From contig HG934468.1 in NCBI GenBank assembly GCA_000723505.1, positions 2,078,798-2,142,797 of the forward strand: 64,000 nt of DNA, in the 5' to 3' direction. Of the stretch, positions 9,065 to 17,142 are shown piece after piece. The notes beneath the pieces are model-generated. The model was not told where the DNA came from. It saw nothing but the letters and a program-made list of their open reading frames with translations, and did not search any database. The first letter of the stretch is position 1. Each line of letters begins with the position of its first letter. A program made the position numbers and the translations under genes. The stretch comes from Mucinivorans hirudinis (GTDB lineage Bacteria > Bacteroidota > Bacteroidia > Bacteroidales > Rikenellaceae).

Positions 9065-10214
9065 TTCTTGCTCTCTCTAATTGGTTCATAGCCTTCTCTA
9101 TAACCGCTCTTGGCGAGCCTACATTCATCCGCTGAAAGCCCCTGCCGCCATCGCCGAAAATCACACCGCTCGTAGTTCCCAACCCCGCTTTCTTGACAAT
9201 AAATTCATTAAGCTCGGCTTGTGTCATTCTCCACGCCGAAAAATCCAACCACATCAGATATGTGGCTTCTGGACGGTGGCACTTAACCTCAGGGAGATTT
9301 TTACGTAGGAAATCAATCACGTAGTCGATATTACCACACAAGTACTCTTTCATCGAATCCATCCACTCATCCCCATCGTTATATGCCGCCATAAGTGCCT
9401 CTATACCAAAAATATTTCCGCTATCCAAATGAATTTTGTGTAACTCCTGATTATACTCTTTCAGAATTTTTTCCGACGAAGAGATAGCAACGGCTGTCGA
9501 GAGTCCCGCCAAGTTGAAACTCTTGCTCGGGGCAATAAAAGTTATCGTATTGTCGGCTATTTCCCGCGAAATTGATGCTATATGTATATGTTTATAAGGC
9601 TTATAGACAAAATCAGAATGTATCTCGTCCGAAATAATCCTAACGCCGTATTTTACGCACAAATCCCCCATTCGTTTTAGCTCTGCCTGCGAAAAACATC
9701 TGCCCGTTGGGTTGTGCGGATTGCAGAGAATGAAGGCTTTGGAGTGCTTTAATTTTTCTTCAAAATCCTCGAAATCAATTCTATAACCTTGCTCTGTGTT
9801 TAGTAACTCGTTATTTATTACTTGGCGATTATTAGCCTTAATCACCATTGCAAAGGGGTGATAGACAGGTTGTTGAATCAGTATGCCATCGCCCTCACTT
9901 GTGCAGGAGAGCATTGCGAATGTCACCCCCACCACCACGCCGGGTGAGAATGCCAACCATTCGTCCTTGATTTGCCATCCGGCACGCCTTGCGACCCAAC
10001 CCTTAATGGCATCGTTATATGCCTGTGAGCGGTAGGTGTAGCCGAAAACGCGGTGCTCGACTCTGCGTTTAAGTACCTCAACTATAACATCTGCCGAAGC
10101 AAAATCCATATCTGCAACCCATAGGGGTATCACATCATCAGTGCCGAAAATGCGCTCAAGGCTGTCAAACTTTTCGCAACTTGTTCCGCTACGGTCAATA
10201 ATTTCGTTAAACAT
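9045..10214 (-). CDS. MalY/PatB-type PLP aminotransferase
   Basis: A 389-residue fold-type I PLP enzyme of the MalY/PatB family, typically a cystathionine beta-lyase-like C-S lyase. The N-terminus has IPLWVADMDFASADVI, the substrate loop has the LCNPHNPTGRCFS block, IISDEIHSDFVY carries the PLP-interacting aspartate, and APSKSFNLAGLSTA carries the Schiff-base lysine. It is first in the minus-strand run with aroA (20-base overlap). It could supply a sulfur-amino-acid step or act as a general aminotransferase; the substrate cannot be read from the sequence. Confidence 0.88.
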   Translation of the reverse strand: MFNEIIDRSGTSCEKFDSLERIFGTDDVIPLWVADMDFASADVIVEVLKRRVEHRVFGYTYRSQAYNDAIKGWVARRAGWQIKDEWLAFSPGVVVGVTFAMLSCTSEGDGILIQQPVYHPFAMVIKANNRQVINNELLNTEQGYRIDFEDFEEKLKHSKAFILCNPHNPTGRCFSQAELKRMGDLCVKYGVRIISDEIHSDFVYKPYKHIHIASISREIADNTITFIAPSKSFNLAGLSTAVAISSSEKILKEYNQELHKIHLDSGNIFGIEALMAAYNDGDEWMDSMKEYLCGNIDYVIDFLRKNLPEVKCHRPEATYLMWLDFSAWRMTQAELNEFIVKKAGLGTTSGVIFGDGGRGFQRMNVGSPRAVIEKAMNQLERARNEKANQ

Positions 10215-10235
10215 AATTTGGAGTAATATAATCTA

Positions 10236-10243
10236 CAAAAATA
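10236..10243 (-). promoter_or_regulatory. -7 promoter element for the aminotransferase-aroA-rsmI run
   Basis: On the minus strand TATTTTTG matches TAnnTTTG, 22 bases upstream of the aminotransferase start. It lies back to back with the plus-strand element at 10256-10263 in a 77-base divergent gap. Confidence 0.45.
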
Positions 10244-10255
10244 GAAAAAATTCCG

Positions 10256-10263
10256 TACCTTTG
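10256..10263 (+). promoter_or_regulatory. -7 promoter element for the pseudouridine synthase gene
   Basis: TACCTTTG, an excellent match to the Bacteroidota -7 box TAnnTTTG, lies 28 bases before the ATG at 10292. The same TACCTTTG octamer occurs before the yitT-like, rsfS, cobalamin-riboswitch and yicC transcription units in this window. Confidence 0.7.
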
Positions 10264-10291
10264 TGGCGTACAAAATAATAATTTCTAAAAA

Positions 10292-11911
10292 ATGTCAATC
10301 GAAAGACCAAAAGGTAGTTTTTTCCGTCGCGATGACTCAAAAGCTACGCCCGAAAGCCGCCCCGAGAGAGCGGAACACAAACCCCGTTTCAATGATGGCG
10401 AGAAACGCGAGTGGAAGCCACGTAACAATGACGACCGTCCCCGTTTCAACGACGGCGAAAAGCGCGAGTGGAAACCCCGCTCGAACGACGACCGCCCACG
10501 CTTCGGTAGCGATAAACCACGCTTCAACGATGGCGAAAAGCGCGAGTGGAAACCCCGCTCGAACGACGACCGCCCACGCTTCGGTAGCGATAAACCACGC
10601 TTCAACGATGGCGAAAAGCGCGAGTGGAAACCCCGCTCGAACGACGACCGCCCACGCTTCGGCAGCGACAAACCACGCTTCAATGATGGCGAAAAGCGCG
10701 AGTGGAAACCGCGTAACAATGACGACCGCCCACGCTTCGGCGGCGACAAACCACGCTTCAACGACGGCGAAAAGCGCGAGTGGAAACCGCGTAACAATGA
10801 CGACCGTCCACGCTTCAACAGCGACAAACCACGCTTCAACGATGGCGAAAAGCGCGAGTGGAAACCGCGTAACAATGACGACCGTCCACGCTTCAACAGC
10901 GACAAACCACGCTTCAACGATGGCGAAAAACGCGAGTGGAAACCCCGCTCGAACGACGACCGCCCACGCTTCGGCAGCGACAAACCACGTTTCGGCGGCG
11001 ACAAACCACGCTTCAACGATGGCGAAAAGCGCGAGTGGAAACCCCGCTCGAATGACGACCGCCCACGTTATCCACAAAACTCACAAAATTCTCAACCCAC
11101 CGAATCCAAGCCCCGCACTTTCCTCACCCGCGAACGCAAACCACAAATCAATGAAAAACACGTTAGCCCCAAGCAGGAGAGTATCGGACCGGATACTCCG
11201 ATAAGGCTCAATAGATTTATCTCTATGTCGGGTGTATGTTCGCGCCGAGAGGCTGACGAGTTGATTACGGCTGGTCAGGTTACTGTCAATGGTCAGGTTG
11301 TAAGCGAGATGGGTGTGAAGGTGACCAAGCGCGACGAGATATGCCTGAACGGCGAGCGTCTCAAGGGCGAACGTAAGGTCTATATTATTATGAATAAGCC
11401 CAAGGGGTATGTTACCACAACGGAAGACCCCAATGCCGACAAGACGGTCATAGACCTATTGAAGGGGCAGGTCAAGGAGCGGGTCTATCCTGTGGGGCGT
11501 TTGGATAAGAATACCACCGGTGTGTTGTTGCTCACCAACGATGGCGAGCTGACCAATCTACTCACCCACCCGAGCTATAATAAGAGTAAGATTTACCACG
11601 TTTTCTTGAACAAACCCTGCACGGACGAAGATATTGTAAGCCTCAAACGCGGTTTCGAGTTGGAGGATGGCTTCATCAAGGTCGATAGTGCGGAGTTTGT
11701 TGAGGGGGCAAAGGCTGACGAGGTTGGCATCGAGATACACTCGGGACGTAACCGCATCGTGCGTCGTATGTTCGAGCACTTGGGATACGACGTTGTGAAG
11801 TTAGACCGCGTATTCTTTGCAGGTTTCACTAAGATGGGTCTGCGCCGCGGTTTTTGGCGGCATCTGACCACTCGCGAGGTGTCCAATCTGCTTTCGGATA
11901 ACTATAAATAG
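10292..11911 (+). CDS. rluB: RsuA/RluB-family pseudouridine synthase with repeat-rich N-terminus
   Basis: The C-terminal ~235 residues form a normal rRNA pseudouridine synthase: an S4 RNA-binding domain (IRLNRFISMSGVCSRREADE, near residue 304), then the catalytic domain with the aspartate at residue 405 in VGRLDKNTTGVLLL and the HSGRNRIVRRMFEHLG block. Family members make a pseudouridine in rRNA. Residues ~30-265 are a disordered, Arg/Lys/Asp/Trp-rich array with nine copies of the core NDGEKREWKPR, normally in a 26-residue unit. Basic low-complexity N-termini are common in Bacteroidota homologues, but this array is unusually regular. RluB is the closest subfamily; RsuA-like specificity is not excluded. 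Confidence 0.9.
   Translation: MSIERPKGSFFRRDDSKATPESRPERAEHKPRFNDGEKREWKPRNNDDRPRFNDGEKREWKPRSNDDRPRFGSDKPRFNDGEKREWKPRSNDDRPRFGSDKPRFNDGEKREWKPRSNDDRPRFGSDKPRFNDGEKREWKPRNNDDRPRFGGDKPRFNDGEKREWKPRNNDDRPRFNSDKPRFNDGEKREWKPRNNDDRPRFNSDKPRFNDGEKREWKPRSNDDRPRFGSDKPRFGGDKPRFNDGEKREWKPRSNDDRPRYPQNSQNSQPTESKPRTFLTRERKPQINEKHVSPKQESIGPDTPIRLNRFISMSGVCSRREADELITAGQVTVNGQVVSEMGVKVTKRDEICLNGERLKGERKVYIIMNKPKGYVTTTEDPNADKTVIDLLKGQVKERVYPVGRLDKNTTGVLLLTNDGELTNLLTHPSYNKSKIYHVFLNKPCTDEDIVSLKRGFELEDGFIKVDSAEFVEGAKADEVGIEIHSGRNRIVRRMFEHLGYDVVKLDRVFFAGFTKMGLRRGFWRHLTTREVSNLLSDNYK
10379..11066 (+). repeat. 78-base tandem repeat array in the pseudouridine synthase gene
   Basis: Nine near-perfect units of about 78 bases (26 codons), the first two shortened and the last lengthened by an extra DKPRFGG. 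Neighbouring units match almost base for base, not only at the protein level, which points to recent duplication or gene conversion. Variation is concentrated at GS/GG/NS and RSN/RNN positions. Confidence 0.95.
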
Positions 11912-11977
11912 TGGCGTGGGGGTGGTTGGTGTTACATCAACCACCCTGATGTTATTAATAATAAACCAAATAATAGG

Positions 11978-12949
11978 ATGGGAATTTTCGACCTCTTTAA
12001 GAAGAAAGACCGCGAGCAGGATGCCCGGCAAACACTCGACCAAGGGCTTGAAAAAAGTCGCGAAGGACTCTTAGGTAAACTCACACGTGCCGTTGCCGGC
12101 AAATCTAAAGTCGATGAAGAGGTGTTGGACAATCTCGAAGAGATGCTCATCACCTCGGACGTGGGCATCGAAACAACCCTGCGCATAATCGAACGTATCG
12201 AAGAGCGGGTTTCTCGCGACAAGTATCTTAATACAAGCGAATTAAGTTCCATACTGCGCGAAGAGATAATCGCTCTGCTTAGCGAGGGAGAGAAGAAATC
12301 CGAGCACGGTTTTTTGTTCGAGAAACAGGGAGATAACCCCTTTGTGGTGATGGTTGTCGGGGTGAATGGGGTGGGGAAAACCACTACCATCGGCAAGATA
12401 GCTTCGCGTCTGCAAAATGCCGGCAAGAGGGTCTATATCGGTGCGGCGGATACTTTCCGTGCTGCGGCTATCGACCAGTTGGAGGTGTGGGCTGTACGTG
12501 CCGGAGCGAAATTGGTCAAACAGCAGATGGGTTCTGACCCTGCCTCGGTGGCTTTCGACACTCTGAGCGCGGCAAAGGCTGCCGGAGCAGATGTCGTGAT
12601 TATCGACACAGCCGGGCGACTCCACAACAAAGTGGGGCTGATGAACGAACTCACCAAAATCCGTAACGTGATGCAGAAGGTTGTGCCCGATGCACCCAAC
12701 GAGGTGCTGCTTGTTTTGGACGGCTCCACCGGGCAGAATGCCTATGAGCAGGCACGGCAATTCTCTGCCGCAACTCAGGTTACATCGTTGGCTGTCACCA
12801 AATTGGACGGCACGGCAAAGGGTGGTGTCGTCATTGGTATATCCGAGCGTATGTCCATTCCGGTTCGCTATATCGGTGTGGGGGAGAAGGTCGAAGATTT
12901 GCAGATTTTCGACTCTCGCAGCTTTGTGGAGAGTCTCTTCAGGGGGTAA
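11978..12949 (+). CDS. ftsY: Signal recognition particle receptor FtsY
   Basis: SRP GTPase that receives ribosome-SRP complexes at the inner membrane. It has a short charged N-terminus, the NG-domain helical bundle, P-loop GVNGVGKTT (residues 128-136), AADTFRAAA, IIDTAGRLHNK, TKLDGTAKGG and the closing FIGVGE-type motif YIGVGEKVEDLQIF. At 323 residues it lacks the long acidic A domain of E. coli FtsY, as is usual in this phylum. It follows the pseudouridine synthase by 66 bases. Confidence 0.97.
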   Translation: MGIFDLFKKKDREQDARQTLDQGLEKSREGLLGKLTRAVAGKSKVDEEVLDNLEEMLITSDVGIETTLRIIERIEERVSRDKYLNTSELSSILREEIIALLSEGEKKSEHGFLFEKQGDNPFVVMVVGVNGVGKTTTIGKIASRLQNAGKRVYIGAADTFRAAAIDQLEVWAVRAGAKLVKQQMGSDPASVAFDTLSAAKAAGADVVIIDTAGRLHNKVGLMNELTKIRNVMQKVVPDAPNEVLLVLDGSTGQNAYEQARQFSAATQVTSLAVTKLDGTAKGGVVIGISERMSIPVRYIGVGEKVEDLQIFDSRSFVESLFRG

Positions 12950-13004
12950 TCACCATTTTGTGTAGTCTCACTACCGGCAATCCCTAAAATAATATAAACA
13001 GAGT

Positions 13005-14285
13005 ATGCACCGAAAAATCCTCCGCCTTGCCATACCCAACATCATCTCCAATATCACTGTCCCTCTGTTGGGAATGGTCGATTTGGCGATAGTGGGGCAC
13101 TTGGGCGGTGGAGAGTTGTTGGCGGGTATAGCCATAGGGACGGCAATTTTTAATCTGCTATATTGGAACTTCGGTTTTCTGAGGATGGGTACAAGCGGCT
13201 TCACCTCACAGGCTTACGGGCGACGAGATTTTGCGGAGGCGTTCAGAACACTATTTCGTGCTTTGTCGTTATCTACGGGTATAGCGCTGTTGCTCATTGC
13301 ACTGCAACGCCCTCTGCAAGTGGGGATTCTAGCGCTGATGAACGGGTCGGATAGCGCCGAAGAGCTGGCATCGCAATATTTTTACATACGGATTTGGGCG
13401 GCACCGGCAACCCTCGGGCTCTATGCCCTCAAGGGGTGGTTTATCGGTATGCAAAATGCTCGCACACCGATGTGGATAGCAATCATTATCAATGGCATAA
13501 ACATAGTTGCGAGTCTCGCCTTTGCCCTTTGGCTCGGTATGGGAATAGGCGGTGTTGCCCTTGGAACGGCTATTGCTCAGTGGAGCGGATTGGCGATTGC
13601 AATATTATTTCTGATAAGATATTACGGAAAACTTTTCAAAAAGGAGTTTTTGCGAAATACGTTTATTATTACCGCTCTCAGGCGGTTTTTCAATGTCAAT
13701 GGTGATATTTTTATACGGACTATCTGCCTGGTGATTGTCTTCACATTCTTCACCTCCGCATCCTCGAAAATGGGCGATAGTATTCTCTCTGCCAATACGT
13801 TGATGTTGCAACTCTTCACGCTCTTCTCCTATATTATGGATGGCTTTGCCTACTCGGGTGAGGCACTTGCGGGGAGATACTACGGGGCGGGTAATCGCTC
13901 AATGCTGCGCCGCACCATTGGAGGGATATTCCTCTGGGGTGCTGCCGTAACTGTTCTTTTCACTGCCGCCTACGCACTATTTGGCGAGGCGATTCTAGCT
14001 ATCTTCACAGACGATGCCGCCGTTATTGCCGTAACGCGCCAATATGTGTGGTGGGCGGTTGCTGTGCCGCTTTCGAGCTTTGCGGCGTTCCTTTTGGACG
14101 GAATACTCATAGGAATTTCGCGTGCCGCGGTAATGCGTAACGTGATGATAGTGTCGAGCATAATCTTTTTTGCAGTCTACTATCTGCTTGTCGGTACGCT
14201 TGGTAATAATGCACTATGGTTGGCTTTTATCATCTATTTGTCCGGTCGCGGCGTGGGGCAGTTGTTGGTCATCCGCAGGTTGTAG
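13005..14285 (+). CDS. MATE family efflux transporter
   Basis: A 426-residue protein with about 12 membrane segments, of the MATE family (DinF-like branch), which exports organic cations or drugs using H+ or Na+. The N-terminal IPNIISNITVPLLGMVDLA, the GTSGFTSQAYGRRD loop and the DGFAYSGEALAGRYYGAG block of the second half are characteristic. It is 55 bases after ftsY and may be in the same transcript. A strong palindromic terminator follows. Substrate unknown. Confidence 0.9.
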   Translation: MHRKILRLAIPNIISNITVPLLGMVDLAIVGHLGGGELLAGIAIGTAIFNLLYWNFGFLRMGTSGFTSQAYGRRDFAEAFRTLFRALSLSTGIALLLIALQRPLQVGILALMNGSDSAEELASQYFYIRIWAAPATLGLYALKGWFIGMQNARTPMWIAIIINGINIVASLAFALWLGMGIGGVALGTAIAQWSGLAIAILFLIRYYGKLFKKEFLRNTFIITALRRFFNVNGDIFIRTICLVIVFTFFTSASSKMGDSILSANTLMLQLFTLFSYIMDGFAYSGEALAGRYYGAGNRSMLRRTIGGIFLWGAAVTVLFTAAYALFGEAILAIFTDDAAVIAVTRQYVWWAVAVPLSSFAAFLLDGILIGISRAAVMRNVMIVSSIIFFAVYYLLVGTLGNNALWLAFIIYLSGRGVGQLLVIRRL

Positions 14286-14317
14286 TGCAAGTTTCGTTAT
14301 TCTGTAAGTATATATAG

Positions 14318-14358
14318 AAATTGATGGGCTCGGAAATAATTTCCGAGCCCATCAATTT
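14318..14358. terminator. Bidirectional palindromic terminator
   Basis: A 20-base perfect inverted repeat (arms 14318-14337 and 14339-14358) separated by one base. In RNA the centre would open to a small loop. It lies between the convergent MATE and CDGSH genes, with A's on one side and TTTAT on the other, and can act in both directions. Confidence 0.85.
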
Positions 14359-14431
14359 ATCTAATCCTCAGCCTCAGTTGTTTGTCGTCTTGCCTTGAAA
14401 CGGCTTAATACTGAGTTAATAATACACTGCT

Positions 14432-15184
14432 CTAGATTCGTTCCTGTTCATTAATTTGGTGAGATAGTCCATCGCTCCACTTTGCCGAGGCGTGCGTTCC
14501 ATCGCAGAAGGGCTTGTTTTCGGAATAGCCACACCTACAAAGTGTTACTCGATTGCGAACCTCATAGACGTAGCCCTCGTACGTTTCTACCGGGATGCCG
14601 CCCATAGCCCAAATTCCGCCACTCACCCTCAGTGCGGGGTCTTCAATTAAGCCTATCATAGGTTTGAGCTCCAATTCAAACGGTTTGCCCGTGCCTTTAT
14701 CCCACGCCTTGAGTCTGCCGGCTGGGCAGTGGTTTGCCGTGTAGATTGCATCGTGGCGATTTTGCTCATCGGCAGAATTTTCCACCAAGTTCCACGTGCG
14801 TCCCTTTGCGTCGCAGAAACGTGCAAAGGCACAATATTTCTCATTGTCGGTTAGTGTTAGCTCACTACCCTCTGTGATTTCTGCGCCATCCAAGAGAGAC
14901 TTATGCTCAGCCGTGAGCGCATCCTCCCAATCAACTCTTAGATGTGTGCCATCGCAATAGGGCTTGTTTGCCGACTGTCCGCAACGACACAAGGCTACCG
15001 GTTCACTGCCTGTGTTATAATCCTTCTCTCCCGCTACAAAGTACCAAGAGTTGCCCTCGCGGTTGGGCATAATGAACTGCTGTTTAATGGGTAAGTTTCC
15101 GAAAATCAAATAAGGACCGCGGGGAGCAACCTTGATTTTTATCTTGTCATCTAGATGTGGCGTGCCCTCTTCGTACTTTTTCAT
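14432..15184 (-). CDS. Double CDGSH iron-sulfur domain protein
   Basis: A 250-residue predicted Fe-S protein. Two CDGSH motifs of the 3Cys-1His type are present, CRCGQSANKPYCDGTH near residue 86 and CRCGYSENKPFCDGTH near residue 224, each expected to hold a [2Fe-2S] cluster. Between them is a region with CAFARFC and HCPAGRL resembling a divergent ferredoxin-like (Fer4_19-type) domain. Such proteins are thought to work in redox or cluster transfer. I placed the start at 15184 (MKKYEEG); the open frame continues upstream to 15334 but that part overlaps the divergent gene and its promoter and reads as random sequence. Confidence 0.85.
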   Translation of the reverse strand: MKKYEEGTPHLDDKIKIKVAPRGPYLIFGNLPIKQQFIMPNREGNSWYFVAGEKDYNTGSEPVALCRCGQSANKPYCDGTHLRVDWEDALTAEHKSLLDGAEITEGSELTLTDNEKYCAFARFCDAKGRTWNLVENSADEQNRHDAIYTANHCPAGRLKAWDKGTGKPFELELKPMIGLIEDPALRVSGGIWAMGGIPVETYEGYVYEVRNRVTLCRCGYSENKPFCDGTHASAKWSDGLSHQINEQERI

Positions 15185-15220
15185 TGTGGTAGGTTTTATT
15201 ACAATGTTTATGTAGCAATT

Positions 15221-15246
15221 TTTGTGCCAAATTTTCACTATCTTTG
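15221..15246 (+). promoter_or_regulatory. Promoter of the PQQ-propeller gene
   Basis: TTTG (15221-15224) and TATCTTTG (15239-15246) match the -33 and -7 elements of the Bacteroidota housekeeping promoter at near-normal spacing. The -7 box lies inside the 5' end of the longest open frame, so translation must begin at the ATG at 15255. Confidence 0.7.
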
Positions 15247-15254
15247 CGGGAGCA

Positions 15255-16994
15255 ATGAAAAAACATATTATAAGGAACATAGCTCTACTCTCCGCTATTT
15301 TTGCGGTGGTGTTCGGCGCGATGTTGTTGTTCAATTTCTTTACGATACGGGGCGCACAGCCGTTAGAGACCGTTGAAAAGATAAAGCAACTGGCAGAGGC
15401 GAACCCTGACCTCGTGGAGAGCCTGCGCGAAATAGATCTGCTTGCCCGCCGTGCCTATTTCGTTAGCCGCGACCACCTGATGGTGGGCGTATATATCTTA
15501 ATTGCCACCCTTGCCACGTTTGTTACCGCTCTCAGGCTATATTTTGCTGACCTCAAACATCTGCCCGACAAGGATATCGACCCTATTGACGAATGGGCTG
15601 TAAAGAGTCTTTCGCGCCGCTGGGTTATTGGCGCAAGCGTTGCCATCGTTGCTGTAATAGTCTGCCTCTCGCTTTTTACCTTCGAGAGAGATGTTGCCCT
15701 ACCGGCTGAGCAGACAGAGTTGGCGCAAGTGGAGCAAATCTCTGTTGAGAAGTCATTTGAGCCGGTAAGCGACCAGATTAAAGAGGAAGTTATCGAGGAA
15801 CCGCCCCGGCATTCCGCCGAGCAGACCACAGGTGAAGAGCCACAAGTTGTAGTCTCTAAAATCACCTCAGACGCCTTTCGTGGCAACAACTCTCTGGGGC
15901 AATCTGCCGCACAAAATGTGCCGACCAAGTGGAGTGTAGTCACGGGCGAAAATATACTCTGGAAGGTTGATATTCCGCGACGTGGTTATAGCTCACCCGT
16001 TGTCAATGGCAACCGCGTCTTTGTCACCGGTGCAGACGATCAGGCGCGCGAGCTCTACTGCTATGAGTTGAGTAGCGGCAAGTTGTTGTGGAGTTTGCGA
16101 GCCGACAACATACCGGGCTCACCAGCCACTATGCCCAAGACCACGGGCGACACCGGATTGGCAGCCTCCACCTGTGCCACAAACGGCACACAGGTTGCGG
16201 CAATATTTGCCTCGGGAGATATTATCGCCGCCGATATGGAGGGTAAACGGCTCTGGGCAAAGAACCTCGGAGTGCCCGACAACCACTATGGCTATGCCTC
16301 TTCGTTGTTAATCAATGGAAATACTCTCTATATTCAATATGACAATGCCAAGAATGCGCAGGTCATAGCGCTCGATGCCGCCACCGGCAGCCAGAGGTGG
16401 AGCAAAACGCGAACAAAGGATAAAATAGCGTGGTCTTCCCCTATAATTTCGCCCGACAATCAGCTGATTTTGATGGGCAACCCTGCCGTTACGGCATATA
16501 ATCCCGCCAATGGGGCAGAGCTCTGGCGGGTGGAGTGTATGAGCGGCGAGGTGGGGTCATCGCCCGTTGCCGTAAAGGGAGTTGTCTATGGGGCAAGCGA
16601 GTATGCAACATTGATAGCCATTAGCGCGGCGGATGGCTCGACCCTGTGGAAGGCGGATGACTACCTGCCGGAGGTTGCTAGTGTGGTGGCGACAAAGGAT
16701 TTTGTGTTTGTGGCAACAAGCTATGGCGTTGTTGCCTGCTATGGGGCGGTAGATGGTTCGTTGGTTGGGGAGAGGGATTTGAAAGAGGAGTTTTATTCTT
16801 CGCCTATGTTGGTGGGCGGGCGAATGTTTTTGGTTTCTAACTCAGGGAAAATGTATGTTTTGAGCGCAAACGAGAAGTTGGACATTGTAAGTAATTTTGA
16901 TACCGGTGTTAAGACCTTTGCAACACCTGCCTTTACTGATAATATAGTTGTTGTCAGGGGGGACGGGGTGCTTTACTGCGCCCAAAGGCAGTAG
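15255..16994 (+). CDS. Membrane-anchored PQQ-like beta-propeller protein
   Basis: A 579-residue protein. Three predicted membrane segments (about residues 6-26, 76-95 and 121-140) are followed by a Glu-rich linker and, from about residue 215, a propeller of PQQ-type repeats with the tryptophan-docking pattern (GKLLWSL, GKRLWAKN, GSQRWSK, GAELWRV, GSTLWKA). The propeller would lie outside the inner membrane. It resembles BamB or PQQ-dehydrogenase propellers, but the multi-span N-terminus is unlike BamB. No dehydrogenase active site is evident, so I make no enzymatic claim. Start chosen from the promoter position. Confidence 0.78.
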   Translation: MKKHIIRNIALLSAIFAVVFGAMLLFNFFTIRGAQPLETVEKIKQLAEANPDLVESLREIDLLARRAYFVSRDHLMVGVYILIATLATFVTALRLYFADLKHLPDKDIDPIDEWAVKSLSRRWVIGASVAIVAVIVCLSLFTFERDVALPAEQTELAQVEQISVEKSFEPVSDQIKEEVIEEPPRHSAEQTTGEEPQVVVSKITSDAFRGNNSLGQSAAQNVPTKWSVVTGENILWKVDIPRRGYSSPVVNGNRVFVTGADDQARELYCYELSSGKLLWSLRADNIPGSPATMPKTTGDTGLAASTCATNGTQVAAIFASGDIIAADMEGKRLWAKNLGVPDNHYGYASSLLINGNTLYIQYDNAKNAQVIALDAATGSQRWSKTRTKDKIAWSSPIISPDNQLILMGNPAVTAYNPANGAELWRVECMSGEVGSSPVAVKGVVYGASEYATLIAISAADGSTLWKADDYLPEVASVVATKDFVFVATSYGVVACYGAVDGSLVGERDLKEEFYSSPMLVGGRMFLVSNSGKMYVLSANEKLDIVSNFDTGVKTFATPAFTDNIVVVRGDGVLYCAQRQ

Positions 16995-17142
16995 GGGGAG
17001 GTGACAATAAATGCTATTGCGCAAAATATAATTGAGTTAAGGAATCCTCTAGCAATCCCAAGATGGTGGTTTACTAAGTTTTAGATGCCCACCCCCCCCC
17101 TTGACTTCAAAAAAGTAATAACAAATTACTCATATACAAAAA

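Noticed and set aside
10285-11077. Long open frames on other strands and frames across the 78-base repeat array
   Set aside because: They are low-complexity by-products of a repeat whose unit is a multiple of three; only the plus frame continues into S4 and pseudouridine synthase domains.
15222-15254. Upstream start for the PQQ-propeller protein
   Set aside because: The -7 promoter box is downstream of that ATG, so it would not be on the transcript.
15185-15334. N-terminal extension of the CDGSH protein
   Set aside because: It would run through the divergent gene's promoter and start; the conserved part begins at MKKYEEG.
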